Numbered from the stretch's first letter, positions 6,686 to 14,085 are shown. The stretch: 26,712 nucleotides of DNA from an uncultured Lachnospiraceae bacterium (GCA_934292725.1 CAKQXY010000047.1:1-26712), one strand, 5' to 3'. Numbers and translations: made by a program. Notes: generated by a model not told the origin, from the letters alone.

Positions 6686-8122
6686 TCACGGCAAAGTCAG
6701 CTCCTGTCCAATATAAATTTTATTGATATCATCCAGTCCATTTACTTCCTTTAACTGCATGACCATCTGTGAGGAACCATAAAATTTTTTACTGATCTCA
6801 ATCAATGTATCACCAGGCTGAACCGTGTATGAGGCTGGACGATTTACTGCTGCTTCTGCTGATGCTTCACTCGCCCCCTGTACAACATTTTCTTCTGTGG
6901 GCAGCGTTGGTGCTGCTACCGTTAAAATTTCCTGCGTATTGCTTTCGTTTTCTTCTGATGATTCTGCATCTGATTCTTCTGATTCTTCATTTTTTGATGC
7001 TTCAGTGCTGCTTGTGATGCGATACACCGATGCCCCAAGACCATCCTTATAAAACATCATATCTCCAGAAAAAATCCCGCCATTTTGAACGGCTGCCACG
7101 TCTTTTTTTTCTGTCTCAGATGAAGAAAGGCTGCTTTCTGGGATTTTTGCAGCTGAAACTTTTTCTTCACTGCTTTCCGGGATTTTTGTAGCTGAAACTT
7201 CAAGCGTATTATCCGTCTCTTTTAAAGACGCTGAAAATGCACCAATGTCATTTTTTGTTTCCGCAATTTGTTCGCTTTCTGATTCAAAAGCAACTTGCCC
7301 GCTCTCACCGCTTTTTCTCTCCACGGATGCTCCTACTGCAAGCGCCTGCACAGAATCCTCATTTTTATTCATTCCTCTTGAAAAAAGAACACCGCCTCCT
7401 ACTAAAATAATAAAAAGAATTGCTGCGCCTGCCTTTATCCATATGCCGTTTTCTGCTGTTAGCTTAGGTGTTTGATTTATATGTTTTGGCTTTTGAGGAT
7501 GCTTTATATCCTGCTTTTCCTTCATGATTTTTCTAAAATTAAGCGCCGCCTGATCACTGACATCCTCACTCTGATCCTCGTTGCGGCTCAGCATATAATT
7601 TTGCATTTCATTATTTTTCTCGTAATACACAAAATACCCCTTCAGATGGAGAATTGTATCTTCTTCCTCCATCCAAAAGCTCTCCTCATCGCCTTTCTTC
7701 CAATACATCAAACAATTTTCCCCTGAAAAAATCTGACGATGTGTTTTTTTTAATTCTTCACCATCTGGGAAATTTTCTTCTGTTCCGCTTATAAACCAAC
7801 CACATATACTGCAGCCTGGAAAATATTCCTGTATCACTGACAACGTATTATCCCAGACCTGCTGCGTAATAGCTGTTTTTTGCTCATTTTCTTCCTCAGT
7901 ACTGCCTTGCACATCCTCTAATTCAACTGCTCCCTTTACAAACCAGCATCTTTTATTTTCTGTAACCATTTTGCTTCCAAGCAATATACCAGTGCGTACA
8001 TGCCCTGTACAATTTAATTTACGAATAAATGTATATGCATAGTCTTCCAGATACACTCTAACCCGCTCTTCTTTTTCTGCCATCTGACGAATATTTTTTG
8101 GCAGTTTCTTTTCTTCTTCCAT
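6686..8122 (-). CDS. LysM-domain membrane protein with JAB/MPN-like cytoplasmic domain
   Basis: A 478-residue protein in four parts. Residues 20-170 are a globular cytoplasmic domain. The pieces TGILLGSKMV (44-53), CWFVKGAVELED (59-70) and CSICGWFISGTEENFPDGEE (104-123) followed by KKTHRQIF look like a JAB/MPN fold whose metal-binding HxH has been replaced. One transmembrane helix spans about 230-248. Residues 250-425 are a Ser/Glu-rich extracellular linker containing a duplicated KIPESS segment. A C-terminal LysM domain (430-478, YTVQPGDTLIEISKKFYGSS) should bind peptidoglycan. GGAGG stands 6-7 nt before the ATG at 8122. The protein could link the wall to a cytoplasmic partner. The MPN resemblance is my inference. 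Confidence 0.85.
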   Translation of the reverse strand: MEEEKKLPKNIRQMAEKEERVRVYLEDYAYTFIRKLNCTGHVRTGILLGSKMVTENKRCWFVKGAVELEDVQGSTEEENEQKTAITQQVWDNTLSVIQEYFPGCSICGWFISGTEENFPDGEELKKTHRQIFSGENCLMYWKKGDEESFWMEEEDTILHLKGYFVYYEKNNEMQNYMLSRNEDQSEDVSDQAALNFRKIMKEKQDIKHPQKPKHINQTPKLTAENGIWIKAGAAILFIILVGGGVLFSRGMNKNEDSVQALAVGASVERKSGESGQVAFESESEQIAETKNDIGAFSASLKETDNTLEVSATKIPESSEEKVSAAKIPESSLSSSETEKKDVAAVQNGGIFSGDMMFYKDGLGASVYRITSSTEASKNEESEESDAESSEENESNTQEILTVAAPTLPTEENVVQGASEASAEAAVNRPASYTVQPGDTLIEISKKFYGSSQMVMQLKEVNGLDDINKIYIGQELTLP

Positions 8123-8252
8123 ATGACACCTCCAGACCAGTTCCATGCAGTTTATGCACGGTATTTTCCATCTTTCTTAGCACATCGTATCACTACAACC
8201 GTGCAGAATCTGCCAAAACCGCCTGTCGAATACACATAATCTTTCGACAAGC

Positions 8253-8281
8253 GAATAAAGCGCTTATTCCCCGGATAGAAT
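8253..8281 (+). promoter_or_regulatory. Possible forespore sigma-F/G-type promoter for yyaC
   Basis: GAATA (8253-8257), 15-nt spacer and GGATAGAAT (8273-8281) resemble the sigma-F pattern (GTATA, ~15 nt, GGnRAnAnT) with about two mismatches. It would start RNA about 26 nt before the yyaC ATG. No good sigma-A promoter was seen here. Weak evidence, supported by the sporulation role of the gene. Confidence 0.35.
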
Positions 8282-8313
8282 GAAGCAAAGAACGTTTCAG
8301 AAAGGCGGTATCT

Positions 8314-9009
8314 ATGAACACAGTCAACTCTCCATCCTATTTTTCGCAAACTGATTTTTCCTCGGAAGGCTTTGCCTGCCGTTTAGCCAATCTTGTTGAT
8401 TTAAGCCAAAAAAAGAACGGCCACCGACCAATACTTTTCCTTTGTATTGGCAGTGACCGTGTCCCTGGGGACTGTCTTGGTCCTTTAGTAGGTTATAAAT
8501 TAGAGCGTCTTTGCGATAACATGCAGCATACATTTGTCGTATGCGGATCGCTTGCTCATCCTGTACATGCTGTGAATCTGCGTCAAAAGCTTCATTATGT
8601 GAAGCATCTGGGCGACTTTCTCACAATTGCAATAGATGCCTCAATAGGTGCCAAAGAAAATCTTGGCATGCTTTGTCTTTCAAACAGCGCCTTATATCCT
8701 GGCGAGGGTGTTGCAAAATCGCTTCCCCCGGTGGGAGAAATCTCTATCACCGGGGTCACAAGCTGCGAAGACAATCCCATTCCATTTCACCGTCAGAGTG
8801 TCCCGCTTTCTTTCGTGATGAATTTGGCTGATGAAATTTATCAGGGACTTTTTACTTTTTTAACAGCTTACTTCCAGACAGTGCCCTGTACTGAGCCAGC
8901 GCTTCTTCAAGCGACAGATCTGCATTCTCCTGACAGAAGGAATCAAACTTATTTAAACGCTGCTTGTACAACAGATCCTTTCCAAAGACAGGCTCATATT
9001 CTTCCTTGA
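8314..9009 (+). CDS. yyaC: YyaC-family spore protease-like protein (DUF1256)
   Basis: YyaC proteins share the fold of germination/hydrogenase-maturation proteases and are made in the forespore of endospore formers. The signature CIGSDRVPGDCLGPLVGYKL lies at residues 44-63, and IDASIGAKENLG, the PVGEISITGV block and the SVPLSFVMNLADEIYQGL C-terminal helix follow in normal order. AAAGGCGG precedes the ATG. Family members are about 180-205 residues, but this one is 231. The last ~46 residues lack family character and are read on the opposite strand of the last 52 codons of the convergent coiled-coil gene. A lost stop codon is the simplest explanation. The ATG at 8314 fits the family length at the N-terminus. 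Confidence 0.85.
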   Translation: MNTVNSPSYFSQTDFSSEGFACRLANLVDLSQKKNGHRPILFLCIGSDRVPGDCLGPLVGYKLERLCDNMQHTFVVCGSLAHPVHAVNLRQKLHYVKHLGDFLTIAIDASIGAKENLGMLCLSNSALYPGEGVAKSLPPVGEISITGVTSCEDNPIPFHRQSVPLSFVMNLADEIYQGLFTFLTAYFQTVPCTEPALLQATDLHSPDRRNQTYLNAACTTDPFQRQAHILP

Positions 9010-10444
9010 GCTGCTTTTCGATCTGCTCAATCTCTTCCTTCTTGTCTGAAAGTTCCTGACGCTTGCTCTCAAACTCCTGCTGCAGCCCTAAAAGCTCATC
9101 CTTGTTAGCAGCTGTAATGTCTGCTGTGATCTGATGGCGAATTTCGCTTTCAAAATTTTCAAGTGCTTCCTGGCGCTTTTCTACTGTATTCTGCATAACC
9201 TGCTGAATACCTGTGATTTTATCATCAAAGCTGCCCAGGTTGTAGCCAGTCTCATCCTGACTTTTCTTGATGCGGTTCGTCATCAGCTGCTTGTTCTTAT
9301 TATTAACACGGATCTGCTTTCTAAGCTCCTCTACCTCTTCATTTACACCTGCAAACTTCAGCATATACTTGTGAAGCAAATACAAATATGCAGTAAACAA
9401 CGCACCCACATATACAAAAAATGTAAATGCCAGCACAAGACGATTCGAAATTGCCAATGAGAAAAACAATGGAATAAAGAAAATCAAGCCCACACCAACT
9501 AAAATATCAATTGTCCAATCTCTGCTGTTTTTAGGGAAAAACAGCATGGAAATCGCACGCTTTTTACATACGACTGGAACTTTATTTTCTTTAAATTTCA
9601 GTTCAATCTGTGCCTCTAGCTGCTGATTCTGTTGGCTTAGAGGCGCTGTCTCAACCTGGATGCGCTGTGCTATTGCATTAGCCTTTGCCTTTGCACGCTC
9701 AGTCTTACATACATCAATCTGATCTTGATACTGACTCAGCTCACGATCATACGTTGCAGCAATTTCTTCTTTTTTCTTTTTAAGTGCCGTGGTAATTCCC
9801 TCTGCCACACTCTTTTCCATGCTGCTGTATGCCTTCTCGCTTTGCTTCAACTCGCCTGTCAGACGCGTCTTATCCTTCTCTGCCTCATCAAGATCATTTA
9901 ACAGCTGCTTTGCCCTATTTACTGTTTTGATTAACTCAGAATCATGAATTGCATCAAGTGTAACAGCTTGTCCAAAGACTGATGACTGAGTTTCTCCAGT
10001 TGTCTCATCCTCTGGCTTTGCTTCCACTTCCATTGAAGATTCCATTGAAGGTTCCATTGAAAGTTCTATTGAACCTTCTTTTAATTCTTCTGTCGATGCA
10101 GTTTCCAATTCCTCTGGCTGTTTTTCTGTAAGCTCAGTCTGCTTTGATTCCTCTGGCTGCTCCTTTGTAAACTCAGTCTGTTCTGATTCTTCCGGCTGCT
10201 CTTTTGTAAGCTCAGTCTGCTCTGATTCCTCTGGCTGCTCTTGTGCTTCCTCCATCAGTTCTTCTGGCTGCTCTTTTACTTCTTCTAGCTGCTCCTCTTG
10301 CTGCACAATTTCTTCCAGATTAACCGGCTCTGCCTTAATATCAGCTGATGTCTCACTTGGCACTGCCTGTTCTGCCTGTTGATCAAGCAGCATTTCAACT
10401 TCATTAGCTGTTTCCGGAGTATCCGGCTGCCTGTAATCGTCCAT
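8852..10444 (-). CDS. Glu-rich coiled-coil protein with a two-helix membrane hairpin, function unknown
   Basis: Not recognised. The 530-residue product has an acidic N-terminal region (1-155) with three exact-length 13-residue repeats of EQPEESEQTELTK type at 69-107 and a Met/Ser-Glu repeat at 129-140. A coiled coil follows at about 165-285, then two transmembrane helices (about 313-332 and 336-358) joined by a very short turn, and a second long coiled coil (365-500). Both ends should be cytoplasmic, giving two coiled-coil arms on one membrane hairpin. AGGAGG sits 6 nt before the ATG. The repeats suggest slippage-prone length variation. The 3' end overlaps yyaC convergently by 158 bp. A structural or scaffold role is possible but unproven. 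Confidence 0.8.
   Translation of the reverse strand: MDDYRQPDTPETANEVEMLLDQQAEQAVPSETSADIKAEPVNLEEIVQQEEQLEEVKEQPEELMEEAQEQPEESEQTELTKEQPEESEQTEFTKEQPEESKQTELTEKQPEELETASTEELKEGSIELSMEPSMESSMEVEAKPEDETTGETQSSVFGQAVTLDAIHDSELIKTVNRAKQLLNDLDEAEKDKTRLTGELKQSEKAYSSMEKSVAEGITTALKKKKEEIAATYDRELSQYQDQIDVCKTERAKAKANAIAQRIQVETAPLSQQNQQLEAQIELKFKENKVPVVCKKRAISMLFFPKNSRDWTIDILVGVGLIFFIPLFFSLAISNRLVLAFTFFVYVGALFTAYLYLLHKYMLKFAGVNEEVEELRKQIRVNNKNKQLMTNRIKKSQDETGYNLGSFDDKITGIQQVMQNTVEKRQEALENFESEIRHQITADITAANKDELLGLQQEFESKRQELSDKKEEIEQIEKQLKEEYEPVFGKDLLYKQRLNKFDSFCQENADLSLEEALAQYRALSGSKLLKK
10124..10240 (-). repeat. Three tandem 39-bp repeats inside the coiled-coil gene
   Basis: Three consecutive 13-codon units encode EQPEESEQTELTK, EQPEESEQTEFTK and EQPEESKQTELTE. 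A partial unit follows (KQPEEL), and a diverged one precedes it (EQPEELMEEAQ). The units differ at a few codons only, so expansion was fairly recent. The 39-bp length is a multiple of three, so copy changes keep the frame. Confidence 0.85.
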
Positions 10445-10552
10445 TTTTACTCCTCCTAACGATGATTATCAAGAACCATTCCCACTTTCGCACTTGCGTT
10501 TGAGAATTGTTTTTGCTATACTGACCACAAAACGAAGTCAGTTTTCAATCAA

Positions 10553-10581
10553 TTTACAGTTCCTATAGTTTACTATATACT
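10553..10581 (+). promoter_or_regulatory. Sigma-A promoter for the 89-residue protein
   Basis: TTTACA (10553-10558), 17-nt spacer, TATACT (10576-10581), about 40 nt upstream of the start. A second candidate, TTGCGT (10494-10499) with 17 nt to TATACT (10517-10522), lies further upstream. Confidence 0.65.
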
Positions 10582-10624
10582 ATTTTTCACTATAGCACAA
10601 GTTTTTTCTTTTTAGGAGGTTTTT

Positions 10625-10894
10625 ATGTTTCGCATGTGGGGTAAAGTCTTCTTAGACAACCATCTTCTCAAGGATTTTGTTGTTGAAAATCCATCACTTG
10701 ATATGACCCGCACCAAAAAGGTGTTCGCAGCACTCGAAACCATCGCTCATGAATTTGATCTGGCTGTCCCAATCTGGCTGCCATCAAACATTTCTGATTT
10801 TAAGCGTCACGCCAAAACACGCTTCACTCAGGACAGCTTTATTGAGGCAATTGATTTTGACTATCTTGAAATTCAGATTATTGAAGAAGATTAA
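10625..10894 (+). CDS. Small acidic hypothetical protein (89 aa)
   Basis: Not recognised. It has an excellent ribosome site (AGGAGG, 6 nt before the ATG) and a good promoter, so it is a real gene. The sequence is globular with no membrane segment, beginning MFRMWGKVFLDNHLLKD, with a helical middle (TKKVFAALETIAHEFDLAVP) and an acidic C-terminus (YLEIQIIEED). It contains no cysteine and no catalytic motif that I can see. It stands alone on the plus strand between two minus-strand membrane-protein genes, and its last codons form one arm of an inverted repeat that closes beyond the stop. Confidence 0.8.
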   Translation: MFRMWGKVFLDNHLLKDFVVENPSLDMTRTKKVFAALETIAHEFDLAVPIWLPSNISDFKRHAKTRFTQDSFIEAIDFDYLEIQIIEED

Positions 10895-10920
10895 TTCTTT
10901 GCTAACTAATTTCAAGATAG
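10861..10920. repeat. 13-bp inverted repeat spanning the 3' end of the small gene
   Basis: Perfect arms ctatcttgaaatt (10861-10873) and aatttcaagatag (10908-10920) flank a 34-nt loop holding the last seven codons and the stop. No T-run follows, so it is not a standard intrinsic terminator. It may still protect or terminate mRNA from either convergent gene. Confidence 0.65.
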
Positions 10921-10945
10921 CCTAGACAGCCAGTTTATGTTAGCC

Positions 10946-11875
10946 TTATGACAAATATTGGCTTATAATATCATTGATCAGCTGCTCTTCCTTTGGGGAG
11001 AGCTTTCTTGTCTGCTGCTTATGTACTTGTCGGTCCCCGGATTCCCCCCGGGCTGCCGCAATCTGTGCTAGGCTCTCTTTTAACTCCTCTAGCTGCTTTT
11101 GATGATCCTTTTGGGGTTCTTCCTTTCTGACAAGCTCTGGGCGGTTCACCCGCTTTTCATTCTCCGCTGTCGCATTATTTTCTTTCTGTGCACCATCCTT
11201 TTTCTGCATAAAAATATCATCCCTCATTGCACCTCGTACTCTGGCTGCTGCACTGCTTCTAACAGCCTCGCGCTCTGGCTGCACAAGCTCGTCTGGCTGC
11301 TCTTCACTGATGCCATCTGGCATATCTCTTGCACTTCGCACAACAAGCACATTTTCAAAATAGTTAACAAGTGCTGTCTCAAGAAGATCTTTGTTTGAAC
11401 TATTTCCCATCAAACCAGAAAGCACAATAAGCCCAGCTGCCATCAAACTGCCTCCAGCCAGATACAATACACAATTTTGAACACTTCCTTTATTCAAATA
11501 AAGAATCAACGAGGATACGGCACCTATTAGAAATGCTGCTGCCGCACAGTAAATGCTGCAATTTTCCCAACTCGTCAGACGTGTTCCCGCTATACGATAC
11601 TGCTGCTGCATTTTACTTACAAATGCTTCTGTATTTTTTATTCCGCAATTCATCCTATAAATACTCTCGTACTTTGTCTTCATCTGCTGCAGCTGCTTGT
11701 CCTTTGCCGCTACCAGATTGTCAGATTGTCGAATCAAACTTTTGTAACAACGATTTGCTGCAAATCTGCTGATAACTCCAATCACACAAACTGCCGCCAT
11801 AACATACAGGATCATTCCCTGTTCCAGGTAATTTAACATACCATCGCCCCTTTCCGCCGAAATTTTCAGATTCAT
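10946..11875 (-). CDS. Three-helix membrane protein with charged C-terminal tail, function unknown
   Basis: Not recognised. The 309-residue product has a transmembrane helix at about 20-37, a helical cytoplasmic or loop segment (45-95), two closely spaced helices (about 107-127 and 134-154), and a long hydrophilic tail rich in Glu, Lys and Gln. The tail ends in a small conserved-looking block, KLSPKEEQLINDIISQYLS. AGGAG lies 8 nt before the ATG at 11875. Another ATG at 11839 has AAGGGG upstream, so the start may be 12 codons later. With the coiled-coil protein at 8852-10444 it forms a pair of membrane proteins with long cytoplasmic tails, separated by a plus-strand gene. No enzyme motif was seen. 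Confidence 0.75.
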   Translation of the reverse strand: MNLKISAERGDGMLNYLEQGMILYVMAAVCVIGVISRFAANRCYKSLIRQSDNLVAAKDKQLQQMKTKYESIYRMNCGIKNTEAFVSKMQQQYRIAGTRLTSWENCSIYCAAAAFLIGAVSSLILYLNKGSVQNCVLYLAGGSLMAAGLIVLSGLMGNSSNKDLLETALVNYFENVLVVRSARDMPDGISEEQPDELVQPEREAVRSSAAARVRGAMRDDIFMQKKDGAQKENNATAENEKRVNRPELVRKEEPQKDHQKQLEELKESLAQIAAARGESGDRQVHKQQTRKLSPKEEQLINDIISQYLS

Positions 11876-11941
11876 TTTCCGGTCTCCTGATTCATACACT
11901 AGCATAGAATTGCAAGCTTGTTAAGACAGAATCCATCGCAC

Positions 11942-12024
11942 TTTTTTTACTTCACTAACACTTTTTTTCATATATATGATACTTTTTTTCTTTTACTTTT
12001 CTTTTTTGATGTTATCTGTTTTTT
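11942..12024. other. Phased T-tracts upstream of the TSCPD-murG promoter
   Basis: T7 runs at 11942-11948, 11962-11968 and 11983-11989 and T6 runs at 12002-12007 and 12019-12024 recur every 17-21 bp, close to two helical turns. The first three are copies of ACTTTTTTT. They end 6 nt before the -35 box. Tracts in phase like this bend DNA, and A/T-rich DNA next to a -35 can bind the polymerase alpha subunit. Confidence 0.5.
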
Positions 12025-12029
12025 GTGAA

Positions 12030-12058
12030 TGGACATCAACCCGCGTTTATGCTATACT
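12030..12058 (+). promoter_or_regulatory. Sigma-A promoter for the TSCPD-murG operon
   Basis: TGGACA (12030-12035), 17-nt spacer, TGC-TATACT with extended -10 (12053-12058). The leader to the TSCPD start is about 65 nt and shows no obvious riboswitch. Confidence 0.7.
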
Positions 12059-12130
12059 GTCTGCAAAGACGCTGTTAGCTTTTGCTTCATGCGTTAAAAA
12101 ACATTTTTGAAATATAAAGGAGGCTTTTTT

Positions 12131-12376
12131 ATGACAAGTTACACTCCAAAGGGCGTATGTTCCCGTCAGATTAATATCGAGGTTAATGGTGATACTATCG
12201 AGTCCGTTCAGTTCGTTGGCGGCTGCAATGGCAATACTCAGGGTATCGCATCTCTTGTTAAGGGCATGAAGGTTGATGAAGTAATCGCCCGTCTCGAGGG
12301 AATCAACTGCAACGGTCGTGGAACTTCATGTCCGGATCAGCTCGCAAAGGCATTAAAGTCCATTAAGGGTGAATAA
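12131..12376 (+). CDS. TSCPD-domain protein (TIGR03905-type)
   Basis: An 81-residue protein with the hallmark TSCPDQLA at residues 65-72. Four conserved cysteines (10, 32, 60, 67) are placed as in this family, where such a domain also occurs at the end of ribonucleotide reductases and is thought to bind metal. AAAGGAGG precedes the ATG at 12131 at good spacing. The frame extends eight codons upstream but without a ribosome site. The stop lies one base before the murG ATG, so the two genes are translationally coupled. No function is established for the stand-alone family, and the link to peptidoglycan synthesis is positional only. Confidence 0.9.
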   Translation: MTSYTPKGVCSRQINIEVNGDTIESVQFVGGCNGNTQGIASLVKGMKVDEVIARLEGINCNGRGTSCPDQLAKALKSIKGE

Positions 12377-12377
12377 A

Positions 12378-13436
12378 ATGAAAAAAATATTATTGACTGG
12401 CGGCGGTACTGCCGGTCATGTTACACCAAATATCGCTCTTTTGCCAGACCTTAAAGCAGAAGGCTATGACATTCATTACATAGGCTCCTATGAAGGTATG
12501 GAAAAGAAACTGATTACAGCACAGGGCATCCATTATGATGGAATTGCCACTGGAAAGTTTCGCCGCTATTTAAGCGCAAAAAATCTCTCTGACCCATTTC
12601 GTGTTATTAAAGGCTTTCAGCAGGCAAAAAAGCTGATCCGCGACTACAAGCCGGATGTTGTCTTCTCTAAAGGCGGTTTTGTTGCCGTTCCTGTTGTGCT
12701 TGCAGCTGGTCACTATCATATTCCTGTTATCATTCACGAATCAGATATGACACCTGGCCTTGCAAACAAGATCTGTATGAGAACTGCTAAAAAAATCTGC
12801 TGCAACTTTCCCGAAACAGTTAAGCTTCTTCCGGCTGATAAGGCTGTTCTTACTGGAACACCAATTCGCCGCGAACTATTAAATGGCTCAAGGGATGCCG
12901 GCTTTGCTTTTACAGGACTTAGTGACGACAAGCCGATCCTTTTGATGATGGGTGGAAGTACTGGTTCACGTGCAGTTAATGCCGGTCTTAGAAGTGCTCT
13001 TCCTCAGCTTCTTAAGGAATTTCATGTCATTCATCTGTGCGGCAAGGGAAACCTTGACAGCACACTTGCTCAGCCAGGATACATTCAATATGAATATATT
13101 TCTGATGAGCTTAAAGACCTGTTTGCAATCTCTGATATTGTGCTTTCACGTGCAGGTGCTAATGCTATTTGTGAGCTTTTGGCACTCAAGAAGCCAAACA
13201 TTCTTGTTCCGCTTCCAGCAGCCGTAAGCCGTGGTGATCAGATTCTGAACGCAAACTCCTTTAAAAAGCAAGGTTTTTCCTATGTACTTGAAGAAGAAAA
13301 GTTAAACGCTGATACGCTGATGGCAGCTGTTCACGAAGTTTACAATAATCGTGATTCTTACAAAAAAGCAATGGCCACCAGTAACCAGAGCAATGGCGTA
13401 GATATTGTAATCAAGCTAATTAAAGAATTATCATAA
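12378..13436 (+). CDS. murG: UDP-GlcNAc:lipid I N-acetylglucosaminyltransferase MurG
   Basis: MurG adds GlcNAc to undecaprenyl-linked lipid I to make lipid II at the cytoplasmic face of the membrane. The product has 352 residues, the usual size. Landmarks are the N-terminal GGGTAGHVTPN (8-18), the mid-protein GGSTGSRAVN, the nucleotide-sugar block SRAGANAICELLALKKPNIL, and the following LPAAVSRGDQILNA stretch. The ATG at 12378 overlaps the ribosome site AAGGGTG at the end of the TSCPD gene. A GTG three codons upstream lies inside that gene and is less likely. None of its usual division-and-wall cluster partners is nearby. A strong terminator follows. Confidence 0.95.
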   Translation: MKKILLTGGGTAGHVTPNIALLPDLKAEGYDIHYIGSYEGMEKKLITAQGIHYDGIATGKFRRYLSAKNLSDPFRVIKGFQQAKKLIRDYKPDVVFSKGGFVAVPVVLAAGHYHIPVIIHESDMTPGLANKICMRTAKKICCNFPETVKLLPADKAVLTGTPIRRELLNGSRDAGFAFTGLSDDKPILLMMGGSTGSRAVNAGLRSALPQLLKEFHVIHLCGKGNLDSTLAQPGYIQYEYISDELKDLFAISDIVLSRAGANAICELLALKKPNILVPLPAAVSRGDQILNANSFKKQGFSYVLEEEKLNADTLMAAVHEVYNNRDSYKKAMATSNQSNGVDIVIKLIKELS

Positions 13437-13441
13437 AAGAA

Positions 13442-13480
13442 AAAAAGGCAGAACTCCCATTGCGGATTCTGCCTTTTTCT
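13442..13480 (+). terminator. Intrinsic terminator after murG
   Basis: Stem aaaaaggcagaa (13442-13453) with ttctgccttttt (13467-13478), a perfect 12-bp pairing that ends in T residues. It starts 5 nt past the murG stop. The A-run on the left arm could let it also work for the convergent HIT gene. Confidence 0.9.
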
Positions 13481-13557
13481 TGAAATCATGTCTTATTTTT
13501 GTTTATAAAAAGCTTCTTTTCATGATGAGCAAAACCTTCTTTAATAAAAGCTTCTTT

Positions 13558-13980
13558 TTAATCTTCCAGCGCTTCTCTTAATTTTGCTCCCTGCTTTTCG
13601 AGTTCCTCTCTCTTTGCCGGCTTCGGATCCCATGAAACCATGTCTTCTCCGCCTGCGTATCTTGGAATCACATGCATATGGAAATGCATAACAGTCTGTC
13701 CTGCTGCCTCACCATTATTCTGAACTAAGTTAAAGCCCTCACATCCAAGACCTTTCTTCATTGCCTTTCCAAGCTTTGCAGCAACCTTAAGAACATTTGC
13801 GGCATATTCATCGCTGATCTCTGTTACATCTTTAAAGTGCGCCTTTGGAAGGATTAATGTATGTCCTGCAGATGCCGGACCTAAATCAAGAATTGCGCGA
13901 AACTGCTCATCCTCATAAACAGTCTCTGATGGAATCTCACCTGCTGCTATTTTACAAAAAATACAATTATCATCTAACAT
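13558..13980 (-). CDS. HIT-family nucleotide hydrolase (Hint-like)
   Basis: A 140-residue histidine-triad protein, expected to hydrolyse nucleoside phosphoramidates or related adenylated nucleotides. The triad HFHMH lies at residues 99-103 followed by VIPRY. The N-terminal CIFCKIAAGEIPSE (6-19) gives the CxxC zinc-site cysteines of the Hint branch, and GHTLILPKAHF follows at 39-49. I chose the ATG at 13980 because AGAGAGG lies 8 nt upstream and the family starts this way. The frame runs 12 codons further without a site. A promoter at 14031-14059 drives it. The physiological substrate cannot be read from sequence. Confidence 0.93.
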   Translation of the reverse strand: MLDDNCIFCKIAAGEIPSETVYEDEQFRAILDLGPASAGHTLILPKAHFKDVTEISDEYAANVLKVAAKLGKAMKKGLGCEGFNLVQNNGEAAGQTVMHFHMHVIPRYAGGEDMVSWDPKPAKREELEKQGAKLREALED

Positions 13981-14030
13981 AATTAAAACCTCTCTTTCGG
14001 CAAATATTGATGCCATTTTCTTTTGTACCC

Positions 14031-14059
14031 AGTATACTCATTTTTTTGATAAATTACAA
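14031..14059 (-). promoter_or_regulatory. Sigma-A promoter for the HIT gene
   Basis: On the minus strand TTGTAA (14054-14059), 17-nt spacer, TATACT (14031-14036), about 50 nt upstream of the start. It faces away from the histidine-kinase promoter at 14086-14114. Confidence 0.6.
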
Positions 14060-14085
14060 GAGCACAAAATGTCGTTACATTTTTC

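Noticed and set aside
10124..10240. 39-bp repeats as a CRISPR array
   Set aside because: The units are adjacent with no spacers and are coding in frame on the minus strand.
10445..10624. Riboswitch or leader element in the divergent region before the 89-residue gene
   Set aside because: Only promoter-like boxes are visible; no conserved aptamer or terminator/antiterminator pair was found. The same holds for the murG and tad leaders.
13506..13558. Repeated aaaagcttctttt in the gap between murG and the HIT gene as a regulatory repeat
   Set aside because: Short AT-rich words around a HindIII-like core; a similar word occurs by chance in the tadE coding region, and no stable stem forms.
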